A DNA stretch of 64,000 nucleotides from Anaeromyces robustus (taxonomy: Eukaryota; Neocallimastigomycota; Neocallimastigomycetes; Neocallimastigales; Neocallimastigaceae), in the NCBI GenBank assembly GCA_002104895.1, contig MCFG01000045.1, positions 124,001 to 188,000 on the forward strand. The letters run 5' to 3'. How positions within the stretch are numbered: the stretch's first letter is position 1; each line of letters starts with the position of its first letter. This document shows, piece by piece, positions 10,777 through 22,866 of this stretch. Position numbers and translations under genes: made by a program. The notes beneath the pieces were generated by a model. That model saw only the letters and a program-made list of their open reading frames with translations. It did not search any database and was not told the DNA's origin.

Positions 10777-11570
10777 ATGAAAAACTATACTTTATTATAA
10801 TTTTCAATTGTAACTGGTTTTGCAAGTAAATCTTTAGTTTATTATTTGTTTAACGTCATCAATAAGTAAAAGTCATGATATACTTTTTAGTAGAAAAAAA
10901 AAAAAAAAAAGAATATCGTTAATGATGTTTTTAGTGTATTAAAAAAAGGGACTAGTATATTGTTCAAAAAAGACGCTGGGACATTCAAATTAGCCTATAC
11001 ATATGAAATAATAATAGTACTAAAGTTTATGTTTAATCTGATAAAGATGGCCTTTCTATGTAATTTATTGAAAGTAATCAATGTTTTGATATGAATTACG
11101 TATTTTCCAGCTAAAATAACTATGAAATATGTACCATATTTGAACCTCTGTATTCAAAACAAAATATAAATAATTGTATTTGGTTTTAAATAAGTTTTAC
11201 TTAATGTTATTAAATTAAAGTTTATTTTAAACCAATATATTTATGAATTTGTGATAGAATGGTGCAACTATAGAAATAATAATGGTTGAAATAATATACC
11301 AGTTAAATTTAAGCTAAAAAAAAAAAAAATAAAACTAAAGGAATAATTCTTGCTCTTCCAAATGAACAAATAAATGAATAATAAAAATACTAGCAGCGCC
11401 GTAAAAAAAAGTGTTTCTAATATTAGTTTTAACCGCTTAAAATATTTTGAAGTAAAAATAATGCTTTTTCCATTGGTTTATGCTAGGGTTAAATATATTC
11501 ATTCTATATGTGTTATCATTATCAGAAGTGGTATAAATAATGATGTTATGAATACTTATTGAATACTTAA
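10777..11570 (+). pseudogene. Remnant of another secreted dockerin-type gene plus unidentified decayed sequence
   Basis: At 10777 ATG AAA AAC TAT ACT TTA TTA TAA then TCAATTGTAACTGGTTTTGC repeats the signal-peptide start of the esterases (MKNYTLL, stop, SIVTGFASKSL). Around 10990-11060 a weak dockerin-like stretch (YxxxNNNSTKVYV..SDKDG) is readable. The sequence up to about 11570 has higher complexity than normal spacer but only short frames; the 62-codon frame 11374-11562 (MNNKNTSSAVKK..) is not recognised. I infer a heavily eroded relative of the cluster. The leader match is good; the rest is uncertain. Confidence 0.55.
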
Positions 11571-12599
11571 ACCAAAAAAAAAAATAGTTTTTAATTAGAA
11601 ATAAATAGCATCATATCTTGGGATTGAAAATCTCGAGGAATAAGTCATAATGGTAGCATTGATAATATTACTTCCTAATGTATTGCTTTTGAACAATTAA
11701 ATTAAATTAAAATAAAATAAAAGAAAAAAGAAAGTACACAAGGAAGATAAAATTTAAATTAAAGAAATAAAATTTTAATAATATTATTTCTTTTGAACTA
11801 TGTATATAATTTATAAACAGATAAAAAAAAAAAAAAAAAAAAAAAAAAGATGAACCAATCTTTTTTTTTTTTTATTATTATTTTTATATTTTTAATTATT
11901 ATTTTTTTTTATTCATAAAAAAAATAATATTAATAATTTATTATATTAAATATGAAAAAATATTATATATTTATATTTTTTTTTTATTTATTATAAAATT
12001 ATTTATTTAAGCAAATAAACAAATAAACGTACGAACAACCAAAAAAAATTTTTTTAATAAGGCAAAAAATAAAGCAAAAAATGTATTAAAAAAATGTATT
12101 AAGAAAAAAAAAAAAAAAAAAAAAAAAAGCAAGAAATTAAATAATAATAAAAACCAAAAGAAAATTGTCAAAGAAAAAAAAAAAACTATCATAATTAAAA
12201 AATAATAATTATTATTATGATAAGAAATTACTTCTTTTACTGTTTCTGTTTTTTATTATTTTTTATTTTGTCGTTGGTGTTTTTGTTATTGTTATTATTA
12301 TTATAATTATTACTATTTATTTATTTATTTATTTATTTATTTATTATTATTATTATCATCATAATTGTATTATAATTAACTATTCATTTATAAACTTTTA
12401 TAATATTATATATACTTATATAAATAGTATAGTAATTGTTGAAATATTTATGCATATTCTTTTAGTATATTCTTTTTAGTATATATATATATATTTTCAT
12501 AATAATCAAATTTTTTTTAGTATATATATATATATATATATATTTTCATAATAATCAAATTTATAAATATTGAAAGGAAAAAATTATAATAATAATAAC

Positions 12600-12668
<69 letters not shown>

Positions 12669-12717
12669 TATTTATAATAATAAAATTAATTTTACTAATT
12701 TTATTTATTATTGTTAT
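11571..12717. other. A+T-rich spacer with microsatellites; no gene seen
   Basis: Holds a short non-spacer-like stretch to about 11700, then homopolymers, a TTTA array (12317-12345), two near-identical copies of TATATATATTTTCATAATAA at about 12483-12510 and 12525-12558 (a third near 12846-12880), and a TAA array (about 12585-12664). Confidence 0.55.
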
Positions 12718-12890
12718 TATAATTTTTATTTTATGATGTAACCATTTTTCTTGGTATAAATTTAATTCATTAATTCTGGTTTTATATTTCTTTAAAAAAT
12801 AAGAGATGAATTTTTATGACTATATATTAAGAAAATAGTTAATATATATATTTTTTTTCATAATAATCAAATTTATAAATATTGAAAGAC

Positions 12891-12924
<34 letters not shown>

Positions 12925-12925
12925 G

Positions 12926-12999
<74 letters not shown>

Positions 13000-13210
13000 T
13001 TTTATTTTATTTTATAATATTTTTTCTTGGTATAAATTCAATTCATTAATTTTGTTTTATATTTCTTTTTTTTTTTTTTTTTTTTTATTTTATTTTTATT
13101 TTTAATATTACAATTAAAATTTATATATACACAAGTTTTAATATAATTATTATATACATTGCTTTTTAAGAAAAAAAAAAATTTAAAATTTTTTATTAAA
13201 TAAAATTTTT

Positions 13211-13272
13211 CTTTATCTAGACAACAAAATATACTTATCTATATTTCTAATGATTTTGTTGTCTAGATAAAG
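13211..13272. repeat. Perfect 20-bp inverted repeat (hairpin)
   Basis: CTTTATCTAGACAACAAAAT at 13211-13230 is exactly complementary to 13253-13272, with a 22-base loop. Its mixed composition (TCTAGACAAC) is unlike the surrounding spacer, so it is unlikely to be a by-product of A+T richness. Confidence 0.9.
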
Positions 13273-13297
13273 TATAATATATATATATAATACATAC

Positions 13298-13363
13298 TGT
13301 CTCAGATATCCAATATACATGAATTAAAAGATCATTAATTCATGTATACTGATATCTGAGACA
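13298..13363. repeat. Near-perfect 29/30-bp inverted repeat (hairpin)
   Basis: TGTCTCAGATATC..ATACATGAATTAA (13298-13327) pairs with 13335-13363 apart from a two-base irregularity; the loop is 7 bases. It sits 25 bases after the first hairpin. Confidence 0.9.
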
Positions 13364-13763
13364 ATATGGTATTATAAAAAAACAAATTTTATATATATTA
13401 AACATTTTTTTATTATATAGTCATAAAAATTCATCTCTAATAAATATTTTTTTTTTAAAAAAAAAAAAAAGAAATATAAAATAGAATTAATGAATTGAAT
13501 TTATACCATAAAAAAATCATAAAATAAAATAAAAATTATTATTAAAAAAAAAAAAAAAAAAAAAAAAAACAGTATCATAATAAATTATTTATAATGTTGC
13601 TTTATATATATATATATATCTTATAAAATCAAATCAAAAAAAAGGTTTATTTATTTTCATACATTAGATTTGTATTTATATATTTAAAAATTTAGGTTTA
13701 AGTTTAATCAAAGACTTGTTAGTAAATATTAAAATAATTTTATTATTTATAGTTCATTATTAA

Positions 13764-14894
13764 GAATGTGTTGCATTTCGCAATGTTGCATTTCGCAATA
13801 TGATATGGGGCGCATATTAAATTTTTGCAATGAGGCGCATAAAAAACAAATAAAAAAATGAAAAATTTTTTAACACAAATTATGAAAGCCACGTTATGAA
13901 ATAAAATAAAATAGAATTTAAAAAAATTAAATAAATAAATAAAAAATATATATATAAATAAATGAATAGAAAATAAACAAATAAATAAATATTTCTTTTT
14001 TTATTAATTACTTAATTACAAAAAAAAGTAAAAAAATTAAAAAAAAAAAATTTATTATAAAATTAAATATATTTATATTATTTTTTTGATAAATGAATAA
14101 TAATAAATAAAATAAAAGATAATAAATAACATAACAGTATTATAGATGTATTTTTATTAAAAAGACGATAACAAATAATAAATAAAAAAAATAATATAAA
14201 CTTTAGAATAAATAATAGAAACAAATAAATAAATATTTTTTTATTAATTACTTATTTACAAAAAAAAAATATAAAAATAAAAATTCATTATAAAATTAAA
14301 TATTTTTATAAAATTTTTTTGATTTGAAATATTAAAAAAAATATTCAATATTATTAAAATATTAAATAAAAAATATAATTAAATAAAAAAAATATTCAAA
14401 AAATATTCAATATTATTAAAATATTAAATAAAAAAATATTGAAGAAATATTCAATATCATTAAATAAAAAAAATATTGAAGAAGTATTCAATATCATTAA
14501 ATAAAAAAAATATTGAAGAAATATTCAATATCATTAAATCAAAAAATAAATAAAATATTATTAAAATACTAAAAAAATATTCAATATTATTAAATAAAAA
14601 AAATAAATAAAATATTATTAAATTACTAAAAAAATATTCAATATTAAAAAAAATATTAAATATTATTATCATTAAATAAAAAAATATTATTAAATAAAAA
14701 AATATATATATTAAATAAAAAAAAAATTAATAAATAATTCTTTATATTATATTTTTATTTATTTAATTATTTATACAATTATGCGCCCCATTGCGAAATG
14801 CAACATTGCGAATTGCAACATTGCGAAATGCAACCTACAAATCTTTGTCATGCGCCCCATTGCGAAATGCAACATTGCGAAATGCAACTCTCCC
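13764..14894. mobile_element. 1.13-kb non-autonomous DNA transposon with subrepeat TIRs (possibly MULE-like)
   Basis: The left end has GTTGCATTTCGCAAT twice in tandem (13770-13799) followed by GGGGCGCAT. The right end has the inverse (ATGCGCCCCATTGCGAAATG.., several ATTGCGAAATGCAAC units, 14781-14888). The 9-bp string CATTATTAA flanks both sides (13755-13763 and 14895-14903) as a possible target-site duplication. The interior is A+T-rich, with tandem units of about 37 bp (AATATTGAAGAAATATTCAA, about 14330-14660) and no transposase. A 9-bp duplication with long G-starting TIRs fits Mutator-like elements; in such A+T-rich DNA the duplication could be chance. Confidence 0.75.
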
Positions 14895-14903
14895 CATTAT
14901 TAA

Positions 14904-15407
14904 TAATAAAAAAAAAATAAATAAATAAATAAATAAAAAAAATTTAAAATTATAATACATATTTATTTTACCACATGATATAATCCTATGAATATATTTA
15001 TTTTACCACATGATATAGTCATATGAATCATTTCACGTGTATATCAATCACAATATATTGATGGTCTTTTAAGCTTTTGAATCTTAATATAAAAAATGTT
15101 TATATAAAAATATTTTTATTGTAATGTAATGTAATAATACATTTTAAAAATTTTTAATTATTTTTTATTAAAATTTAAATTACTATGTTTAAATTTTAAT
15201 TTTTTTCTATTATTATAATTACACAATGTTTGTAATAAAAAATAGCATGTTAAAAAAAAAATAAATTAATATTATAAATCTATTGTTTTATATATTAAAA
15301 TAATTTATTCTAGATGAAAGTATTATTATAGTAAATGAAAAAATTCTTGGGAAATGGTACACAAAAAAAAGAAATAAAACATGGAACAAAAAAAAATAAT
15401 AATAAAT

Positions 15408-15439
<32 letters not shown>

Positions 15440-15606
15440 TAAAAAAGAATTATTTAAAAATGTTAGATTGTAGTTAAATATATAATAATAAAAACTTTTT
15501 TTCTTTTAATAATTCAGAGGTTAGTTTTTTACAGGTGATTATTTGTATTATAGGTATTCACGTGATCAAAATCATTTCTTCTTATATAAAAATCTTAAAT
15601 AATAAT

Positions 15607-15692
<86 letters not shown>

Positions 15693-16379
15693 TATAATAA
15701 TAATAATTATAATAATAATAATCATAGTAATAATAATAATAATAATAATAATTATAATAATAATAATAATAATAATAATAATTAGAATAATAATAATATT
15801 AGAATAAAAAAATAAAACAACAACAACAATAGAATTAATATTAAAAATATTTATATTTAATTGTATATAGTAAATTTAACAATATGATTCTTTATTTAAT
15901 ATGTATTTTAATAATAAATAATAATAATTGATGATAATAATAATATAGGTGATAATGATGATATAATTGATGATTATATAGTAATATTATAATTGATAAT
16001 AAAATAATATTAATAAAATTAACAATAAAATTAGTAGATAATAATAATAATAATAATAATAATAGGTAATAACAATATATCAATATATGTTCACTGAATT
16101 ATATACAGTTTTTAAATAATTTATTGTGCATATTTAAATAAAATTTTATTGTGCATATTTAAATAAAAATTTATTGTGCATATTTAAATAAATTTTACCC
16201 TTGGAATGATAAATAAGATTTTTATAAATAATTAATGATAAATAATAAATGATAAATGAATATTGTTTATATTGTTAATAGGAACAAATAATTATAATTA
16301 TTTGTTATTGTGTATTAAATTTTATTATATATTTTATTATGTTACCTATGTATATTCTTTTGTATTTTTATTTTAATAG

Positions 16380-16411
<32 letters not shown>

Positions 16412-17788
16412 AAAGTATCAAAAAGAATGAAATTAGAATTCTTTTTCTATTTTTTGTTTATTTTATGCAAATTATTATTGAATAAAATTATTTCTTGGTG
16501 TATTTTTAATGTATGTTGTGAATATTAATTAGATATTTTCCTTTAATTTTTTTTTTGAAATCATGTCATTTTAAAATTCTTTTTTTTTTATTCCTTTTCT
16601 TAAACTACATATTATAAAAGGATTTATACTTGAATAGAATATGGTATTATTATTATGGTTATAATTTTTTTTAAATTCTAATATTTATTCTAATTATAAC
16701 TACACACTACTTTTTTTTTATAATTCACTCTAGAAGTTATTATTAACATATATGATTAATATTTGTTTATTTTAATATAATATTTTGTTACAAAACCTAA
16801 AAATTAATTTTTTTTATTATTTTTTTATTATTTTTTTTTTTATTTATTAATTTAATATAAAAAATTTTCCTTAAATTATTATTATTGTTGATTATTTTTT
16901 TAAAAAAATTAAAAAAATAATAGTAAAAAATAAAAAAAAAGATTTTTTCATATATTAAAATTAATATAAATTAATTAAATTTTTATTAATTAAACTTTTT
17001 TTTTTTCTTTTATTTATTTATTTATTTTTTTTTTTTAAAAAATACTTTATAAAGCTTTTTTTTTTTTTTTTCTATTTTACAAGATAAATTAAAAAAAATA
17101 AATAATGGAAAATAATTAAATGAGTTAATCTATATATTATATAGAATATAGAATATTATATAGAATATTATAATAGAATATTATAATAGAATATATTCAT
17201 AAATATTCTATTATATATAGAATAATGTATTTAAATTAAATATTATTCATGAATTAATTAAAATATTAACAATAATAAATAATAAATAATATTTAATATA
17301 GAAGGAAAATATTTTTTTTTTCTAATAATAATTATACATAATAAATAATAAATATTTATTTAAATATTATTCTTATTATTAGCTCTTTTAATTTGAATTT
17401 TATCAATATAAAATCTATATTATAGAGTAACACAAAAAGTCATGTTTATTTATTTATATTCTTAAAAAAAAAAACAATTTTAAATGACTATAACTAAATA
17501 AATATAATAGAAATATATATATAATAAAAAGTTTATATATTTTTATATATAAAACATTAAATAATAACAAATTAATAACGGTTATGATAATATTAATATT
17601 AACAATAAATTGTATATATAATAAACTAAATAAATAAATAAATAAATAATAACAATTCATAACAATTTATAATATAAATAATAATAATAATAAAAAATAA
17701 CAAAACATAATGTAAATGATAATAATAATAAATATAATGAATAAAAATAAATATAGTATATAATCATCATTTCAGCTTTAATTAACAA
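14904..17788. other. A+T-rich spacer with several tandem repeats; no gene seen
   Basis: Includes a direct repeat of ATTTATTTTACCACATGATA (about 14960 and 14994), a TAA microsatellite (about 15605-15790), three copies of TTATTGTGCATATTTAAATA starting at 16121, 16147 and 16171, and a TATAGAATATTATA cluster with an inverted partner (about 17140-17225). The frames 15535-15807 (poly-Ile), 15892-16083 and 17454-17660 are repeat or low-complexity translations. Confidence 0.6.
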
Positions 17789-17801
17789 ACTTTAATGACA
17801 T

Positions 17802-18323
17802 TTTTTTTTTTTTTTTTTTTGCTATGACCGGGGTATGCTTCTTTGACCTTCCCTAATGTGAAGCAGTAAGCCCACTCCCTAATAATTAGGTGGTAGTGTG
17901 TCCCTCATGGACTGCCATACTGAAGGTCAGCTTCGGCTTTCCCAATCATGTACAATAATTGCTGAATTTATATCCGCAAGCCACACATTCTCGGTGCCCG
18001 ACAAACCTCAAACAAGGCTGATGAAAAGCCAAATGGTCACGTGATTCTAATTCACTTGGTTATTCTACGTTATTGATTGGTACAGGTTGGATTTTCTCAA
18101 AGAAACAATATTAAAGACTATAAGTGTCAGGCAGTACAATAAATTATTAAATTAAGAAGTTTGGTATAATTAAGGAAGGACAATACTTAACCTGGCGGTC
18201 GAACAAGTCCTGATGAAAAACCCACGATGAAAAACCCACATAGAGGAAACATCAGACCCGCGGGGTCGAACCAGAGACCTTATGTATGCTAAGACAACGC
18301 CTTAACATATAAAAACTGGTTTG
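17802..18323 (-). mobile_element. tRNA-headed SINE (about 520 bp) with 13-bp target-site duplication
   Basis: This segment is far richer in G+C than its surroundings and lies between two copies of ACTTTAATGACAT (17789-17801 and 18324-18336), with a T run next to the left copy: a minus-strand retroposon with a poly(A) tail. At its 5' (right) end the minus strand reads GTTAAGGCGTTGTCTTAGCA then GGTTCGACCCC (18262-18272), a good RNA polymerase III B box with a D-arm-like GTTAAGGCG A-box region, as in class II tRNAs (Ser/Leu type). The body has GATGAAAAACCCAC (plus-strand reading) twice, and its 3' end matches neither LINE in this window. It encodes no protein. Confidence 0.85.
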
Positions 18324-18336
18324 ACTTTAATGACAT

Positions 18337-21300
18337 AAAAAAAAATAAAACTGTTAATTATTAAATATAACCAATAATTAATTAGTTAATATTTTTTTTG
18401 AAAAAAAAATTATTATTTAATTTAATCATCTATTTATTTAATATATAATTAGTTATTTAATTTAAGATTAAGATCTTGAAGTAAAAAAAAAAAATAAAAT
18501 AAAATAAAAAAGAGAAAAAAAAAAAATATAATTTTAAAGATTAATATTCTAAAAAAGGATAAAATTTGATATACATTTTTTTTATTTAATTTATATAAAA
18601 AATTAATATAAAATATTAAAAGAAAAAAATTTTCATACAGTTTAATATATAATTTAATGTATTTTAATATATATAATTTATTAGTTTTATTTTATTTTAT
18701 TTTATCTTATTTTTTTTTTACCAAATGCTTAAAATAATAATTGAAAGAATAATATAAAATAGAATATATTTTAATATTTTTTTTGTATATATAAAATAAA
18801 TATATAAATAAATCAAAAAAAAAAAAAAAAAAAGAATAATACAAAAAAAATTTTTTTTTCCTGTTTCACATATAGTGTAATGTACATTTTAATTTAAATC
18901 GTGATGTGATGTGATAAGTATTATTCTTTAAAAAAACTATTGTTTTCCATCATTTTTTTTTTATTTTTTAAAGTATACATATGGTAATTTTAATATAATA
19001 AAATTACACAAAAAATAAAATATTGTACTCAATTAATATTATATAGATTATATAAAATTATTATCAATATAATTATATATATTGTAATATATATAAATTC
19101 TATAAAAATGATTATGCTTATAATAATGATTTTTACAAGATAATTCAAAAATTTTATTAAATATAAAAATTTTATATATTAAAAAACTTTATTTCTATAT
19201 AAATATTTTTATTTATTGAACTTTATTTTTTATAAATATTTTTTTCTATTTATATATTAAAAAATGTACTTGATTTTGTTAATTTTTTTTTTAAAGTTTA
19301 ATCTATTTTTGGTAAGTACTGTGATAGTCCTTTAAGAAATTATTCTTTCTTTTTTTTTTTTTTTTTTTTTTTTTATTTAAATAATAACCGCATATTAATA
19401 GGTATTAAACGGTGAAATTACCTTAAATATACAAAATTGTAAATAAAAAAAAAAAGAACAATAAAATTCAATAATAAATAAAGAGTAAAAAAAAAAAAAA
19501 AAAGAAAAATATAACATTTTCTTTTATTAAATTATCTATATTTAATTAATAAGTGAATAAATAAATAAATATTAATTTTATTAATAAATGATTATCCAAA
19601 ATATTAATAAATCAATATAAATAAATGAATAAATAAATAAATAATATTATTAATCAATAAAAACTATAATATTATAAATTTAATATAAAAATATTAAAAA
19701 AAAATAATATTCTCAAAAATGTTAAGAAAAGAAAAAAAAATTTTTTTTTCTCCTTTTTTAATAATTTTTTTACAAAATAAAAGTATATATCACTTAATTA
19801 GGTAAAAAGAATGATGTTAAATTTTAATTATTATTATTATTAATATTATTATTATTAACTATTATAGTTATCGAATAATTAATTTTTTAATATTATTATG
19901 AAAAGTATAAGAAATTTATTTTATTATAATTCTATTATTTATTTATTTGATTTATTTATTTTATTTATTTTATTTTATTTTTTGTTTTTTTTTAAAAAAA
20001 ATAAAATAACACTATATTATATTAAAATTCTCTATGTATTACTTATTTAAAAAGATTTTATTAAAAAAAAAAAAACAACTTTTTTTTAAAGATTGATAAA
20101 ATTTATTAATGTTAAAGTTATAACTATGAGAAAAGTATTTAAAATTTGTAAAATAAACAAGAATATTAATAAAATAATTATAGAGCATAAAAATAATGTA
20201 TAAAAAATTGTATGATTTTGTTAAATAATAAATAAAAAAAAAGAGAAATTTTTTTTAATTTTTTTGTTAATAATAATAATAATAAATAATAAATGTCTGA
20301 TCAACAAACAATTTTAATTTATAGAAATTAAAAGTTAAGATTAAAGTTGGAAATCCATAATATTATATAATATAGAATAATATTTATATAATCATTAAGG
20401 AATTATTAAACTTATTTGATAATTTATTATTATTCTTCTAAATACTCAAATGTAAAAACTATTGTTTTTTTTTTATTTTATTATATCATATTTATTATTA
20501 TTATAAATAAAATAATATGATAATAATAATAATAATAGATATTAAAAGAATGATAAGTAGGTATGACAAAGGATAGGGATAGTATATTCTATGTAAATAA
20601 AAACTATTTTCAAAAAAAAAAAAATAATTTTACATATTTATTAATAATTGATAATCATGATTTTATTAAAATAATAATAATAAATATTAATTTATTATTT
20701 ATTATTATTAATTGTTTTATACTAATTAATTATTTATTTTTAATATTCTTTTAATATTATTTGATTATTTGGTAGACATCACTTAATTTATTATTCAATT
20801 AATCCTTTAAATTTATTTTATCATAGTAAAACATAAAGCTCAAAATTTTATATTTATTAGAATTAATTGATTTCTTTTTTAATTAATTTACAAATAATAA
20901 ATAATAATAAATAATAATAATAATTAAATATTAAATATTAAATATTAAATATTAAATAATAATTAATAATAATAATAATAAATAATAAATGAAAATAAAC
21001 ATGTTATATTAATATAAAAAAAAATCATAATAAATAAAAATAAAACTTTATTTAATATAATTTTAATTTTATTTTTTCATTATTTAATATTTATTTTTAA
21101 TTTTTTTTTATTATTTTTTTTTTATTTTTAAAAGAAAAATAATAACTATTTGAGTACAAAATTAATTATTATGAAAAATTATTATGGTAATATGAAAAAT
21201 TATTTAATATATATGAAATATTTTCATATAAAATTATACCATATATTGTTTTATATTATTATATATTATTATATAATAAATATTATATAGAATAATATAT

Positions 21301-22866
21301 TTTTATAAATATAAAAAAAATCAAAATTTTAAATTATATGGAAAAAAATTGTTTTTTTTTTTTTTTTTAAATATTTATATTAAATTATTTTCTTTAATAA
21401 AAATATTTAAAAAATTACACTCATATATATTATATTATATTATATTATATTATATTATATTATATTATATTATATTATATTATATTATATTATATTATAT
21501 TATATTATATTATATTATATTATATTATATTATATTATATTATATAAATAGGTTTCATTTAATTATTTATATTGGTTAAAAAAATCTAATAATTTTTTTA
21601 TTTTATATTCCAGAATATATTGTAAAATTATAAAATAATATATAATGATATATTTACTTAATTTATTACAAACTTTATAATATAATATAATTTAATTAAT
21701 TTATATTAGCATGTTATTGTTGTACAACTACCAATAATATAATATTATATTATTATAATATTATTAGTCTTACAGAATATATTATAATAAATATATTATA
21801 TATATAATAAAAAATATATATTTATTTAATAAATATATTATATATATAATAAAAAATAAATATTTATTTAATACATATATTATTATAAATAATTATAAAT
21901 ATTATGTTTTTTATTCTTTAATTAATTATAACTAATATATAAATAAAATTATTTCTTTCAAAAAAAAAAAAATTTTTTTTTTCATTTTTTTTTCTTTAAT
22001 TATATAATTATTTAAGTAGAAAAAATAAAAAAAAAAAAGATAATAATTAATTATATTTAATTAAATATATTTAATTATTATATATATGTTAAAAATATAA
22101 ATTTCTCTTTTTTATTTTTTATTTAAAGAATAAAAATACTAAAAAATAAATTATAAAAAAGTAGAAATTCAACTATTTTTACTTATTATAATTTATAATT
22201 TTTATTCTTGTATATAGTATTTAAGTTTTGGTAAAAAATAGAAATTGAAATTTATTAAAATTTCAATTAGTAAAAAAAAAAAAAAAAAAAAAATTAAATT
22301 GAAAATATTTAAAAATATAAAATAAAAATAAAACATTAAAAAAAGAATAATACATTTAAAAAAATAAAAAAAAATAAAACAAATAAAATAAAACCAAATA
22401 CACACACAAATAACCAATAATAAAAACAAAAATATATAATATAACCATATAAAGTAATGAAAATAATTATTTAACAAAATAAAATAAAAAAAACAAATAA
22501 AAAAAAAAACAAACAAAACAAAACAAAACATACATACATATACATATCTAACAAAACGAAACAAAACAAATAAAAATAAAAATAAAATAGAAAAAAAAAT
22601 AATATTATTAATTTAATTTAATTTTATTATTTTATATAGAAAAAAATATATATAGAAAAAATTATATAGAATAAAATTTTCATATTGAATACAATACTTT
22701 ATTGCTAGACAATAATAAAATAAGTGAATTATTTTTTTTTTAAAAAAAAATAATAAAAATAAAAAATAGTAATAAAAAAAAAAAAAGAAATAAGAAATAA
22801 AATAATAAATAATATATATTATAGAATTAAATAATAAGAAAAAAGAAAAAAGAAAAAAAGAAAAAA
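18337..22866. other. Long A+T-rich spacer; no gene seen
   Basis: Consists of homopolymers, TA-rich tracts and microsatellites. Items worth marking are a pure pentanucleotide array (ATATT)n at about 21424-21546, a 41-bp direct duplication (AAATATATTATATATATAAT..) at about 21789 and 21830, and a slightly more complex stretch at about 19290-19440. The frames 20563-20754, 21349-21579 and 22202-22564 are low-complexity and unsupported. Confidence 0.6.
21424..21546. repeat. Pentanucleotide (ATATT)n microsatellite
   Basis: About 24 uninterrupted copies. It creates a spurious YYIIL-repeat open frame. Confidence 0.9.

Larger units (their letters stand above)
12718..13545. repeat. Fold-back region: about 115-bp inverted repeat enclosing two strong hairpins
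   Basis: The left arm (12718-12832: GGTATAAATTTAATTCATTA.., ATTTCTTT.., GAGATGAATTTTTATGACTA) recurs inverted at about 13418-13545. A second partial left-arm copy lies at about 13000-13075. Between them are two unusual hairpins (13211-13272 and 13298-13363). No open frame of note lies inside. This looks like a fold-back or MITE-type element, or a duplicated segment stabilised as a palindrome; the terminal boundaries are blurred by microsatellites. Confidence 0.65.

Noticed and set aside
11374-11562. 62-codon frame as an intact gene
   Set aside because: No recognised domain or signal peptide, and it sits in a clearly decaying region; kept only as part of the remnant.
15535-15807. Poly-isoleucine open frame
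   Set aside because: Translation of a TAA/ATA microsatellite; the same applies to 32927-33157, 41710-42158 and 54064-54342.
18200-18270. CTGATGA...GAAAC resembling a hammerhead ribozyme core inside the SINE
   Set aside because: The bases between the two boxes (AAAACCCACGATGAAAAACC..) cannot form stem II, and the motif is on the strand opposite to the SINE transcript.
18250-18323. A functional tRNA gene
   Set aside because: The B box and A-box region are good, but acceptor-stem pairing is missing and the unit continues into a 520-bp element with poly(A) and target duplications, so it is a SINE head.
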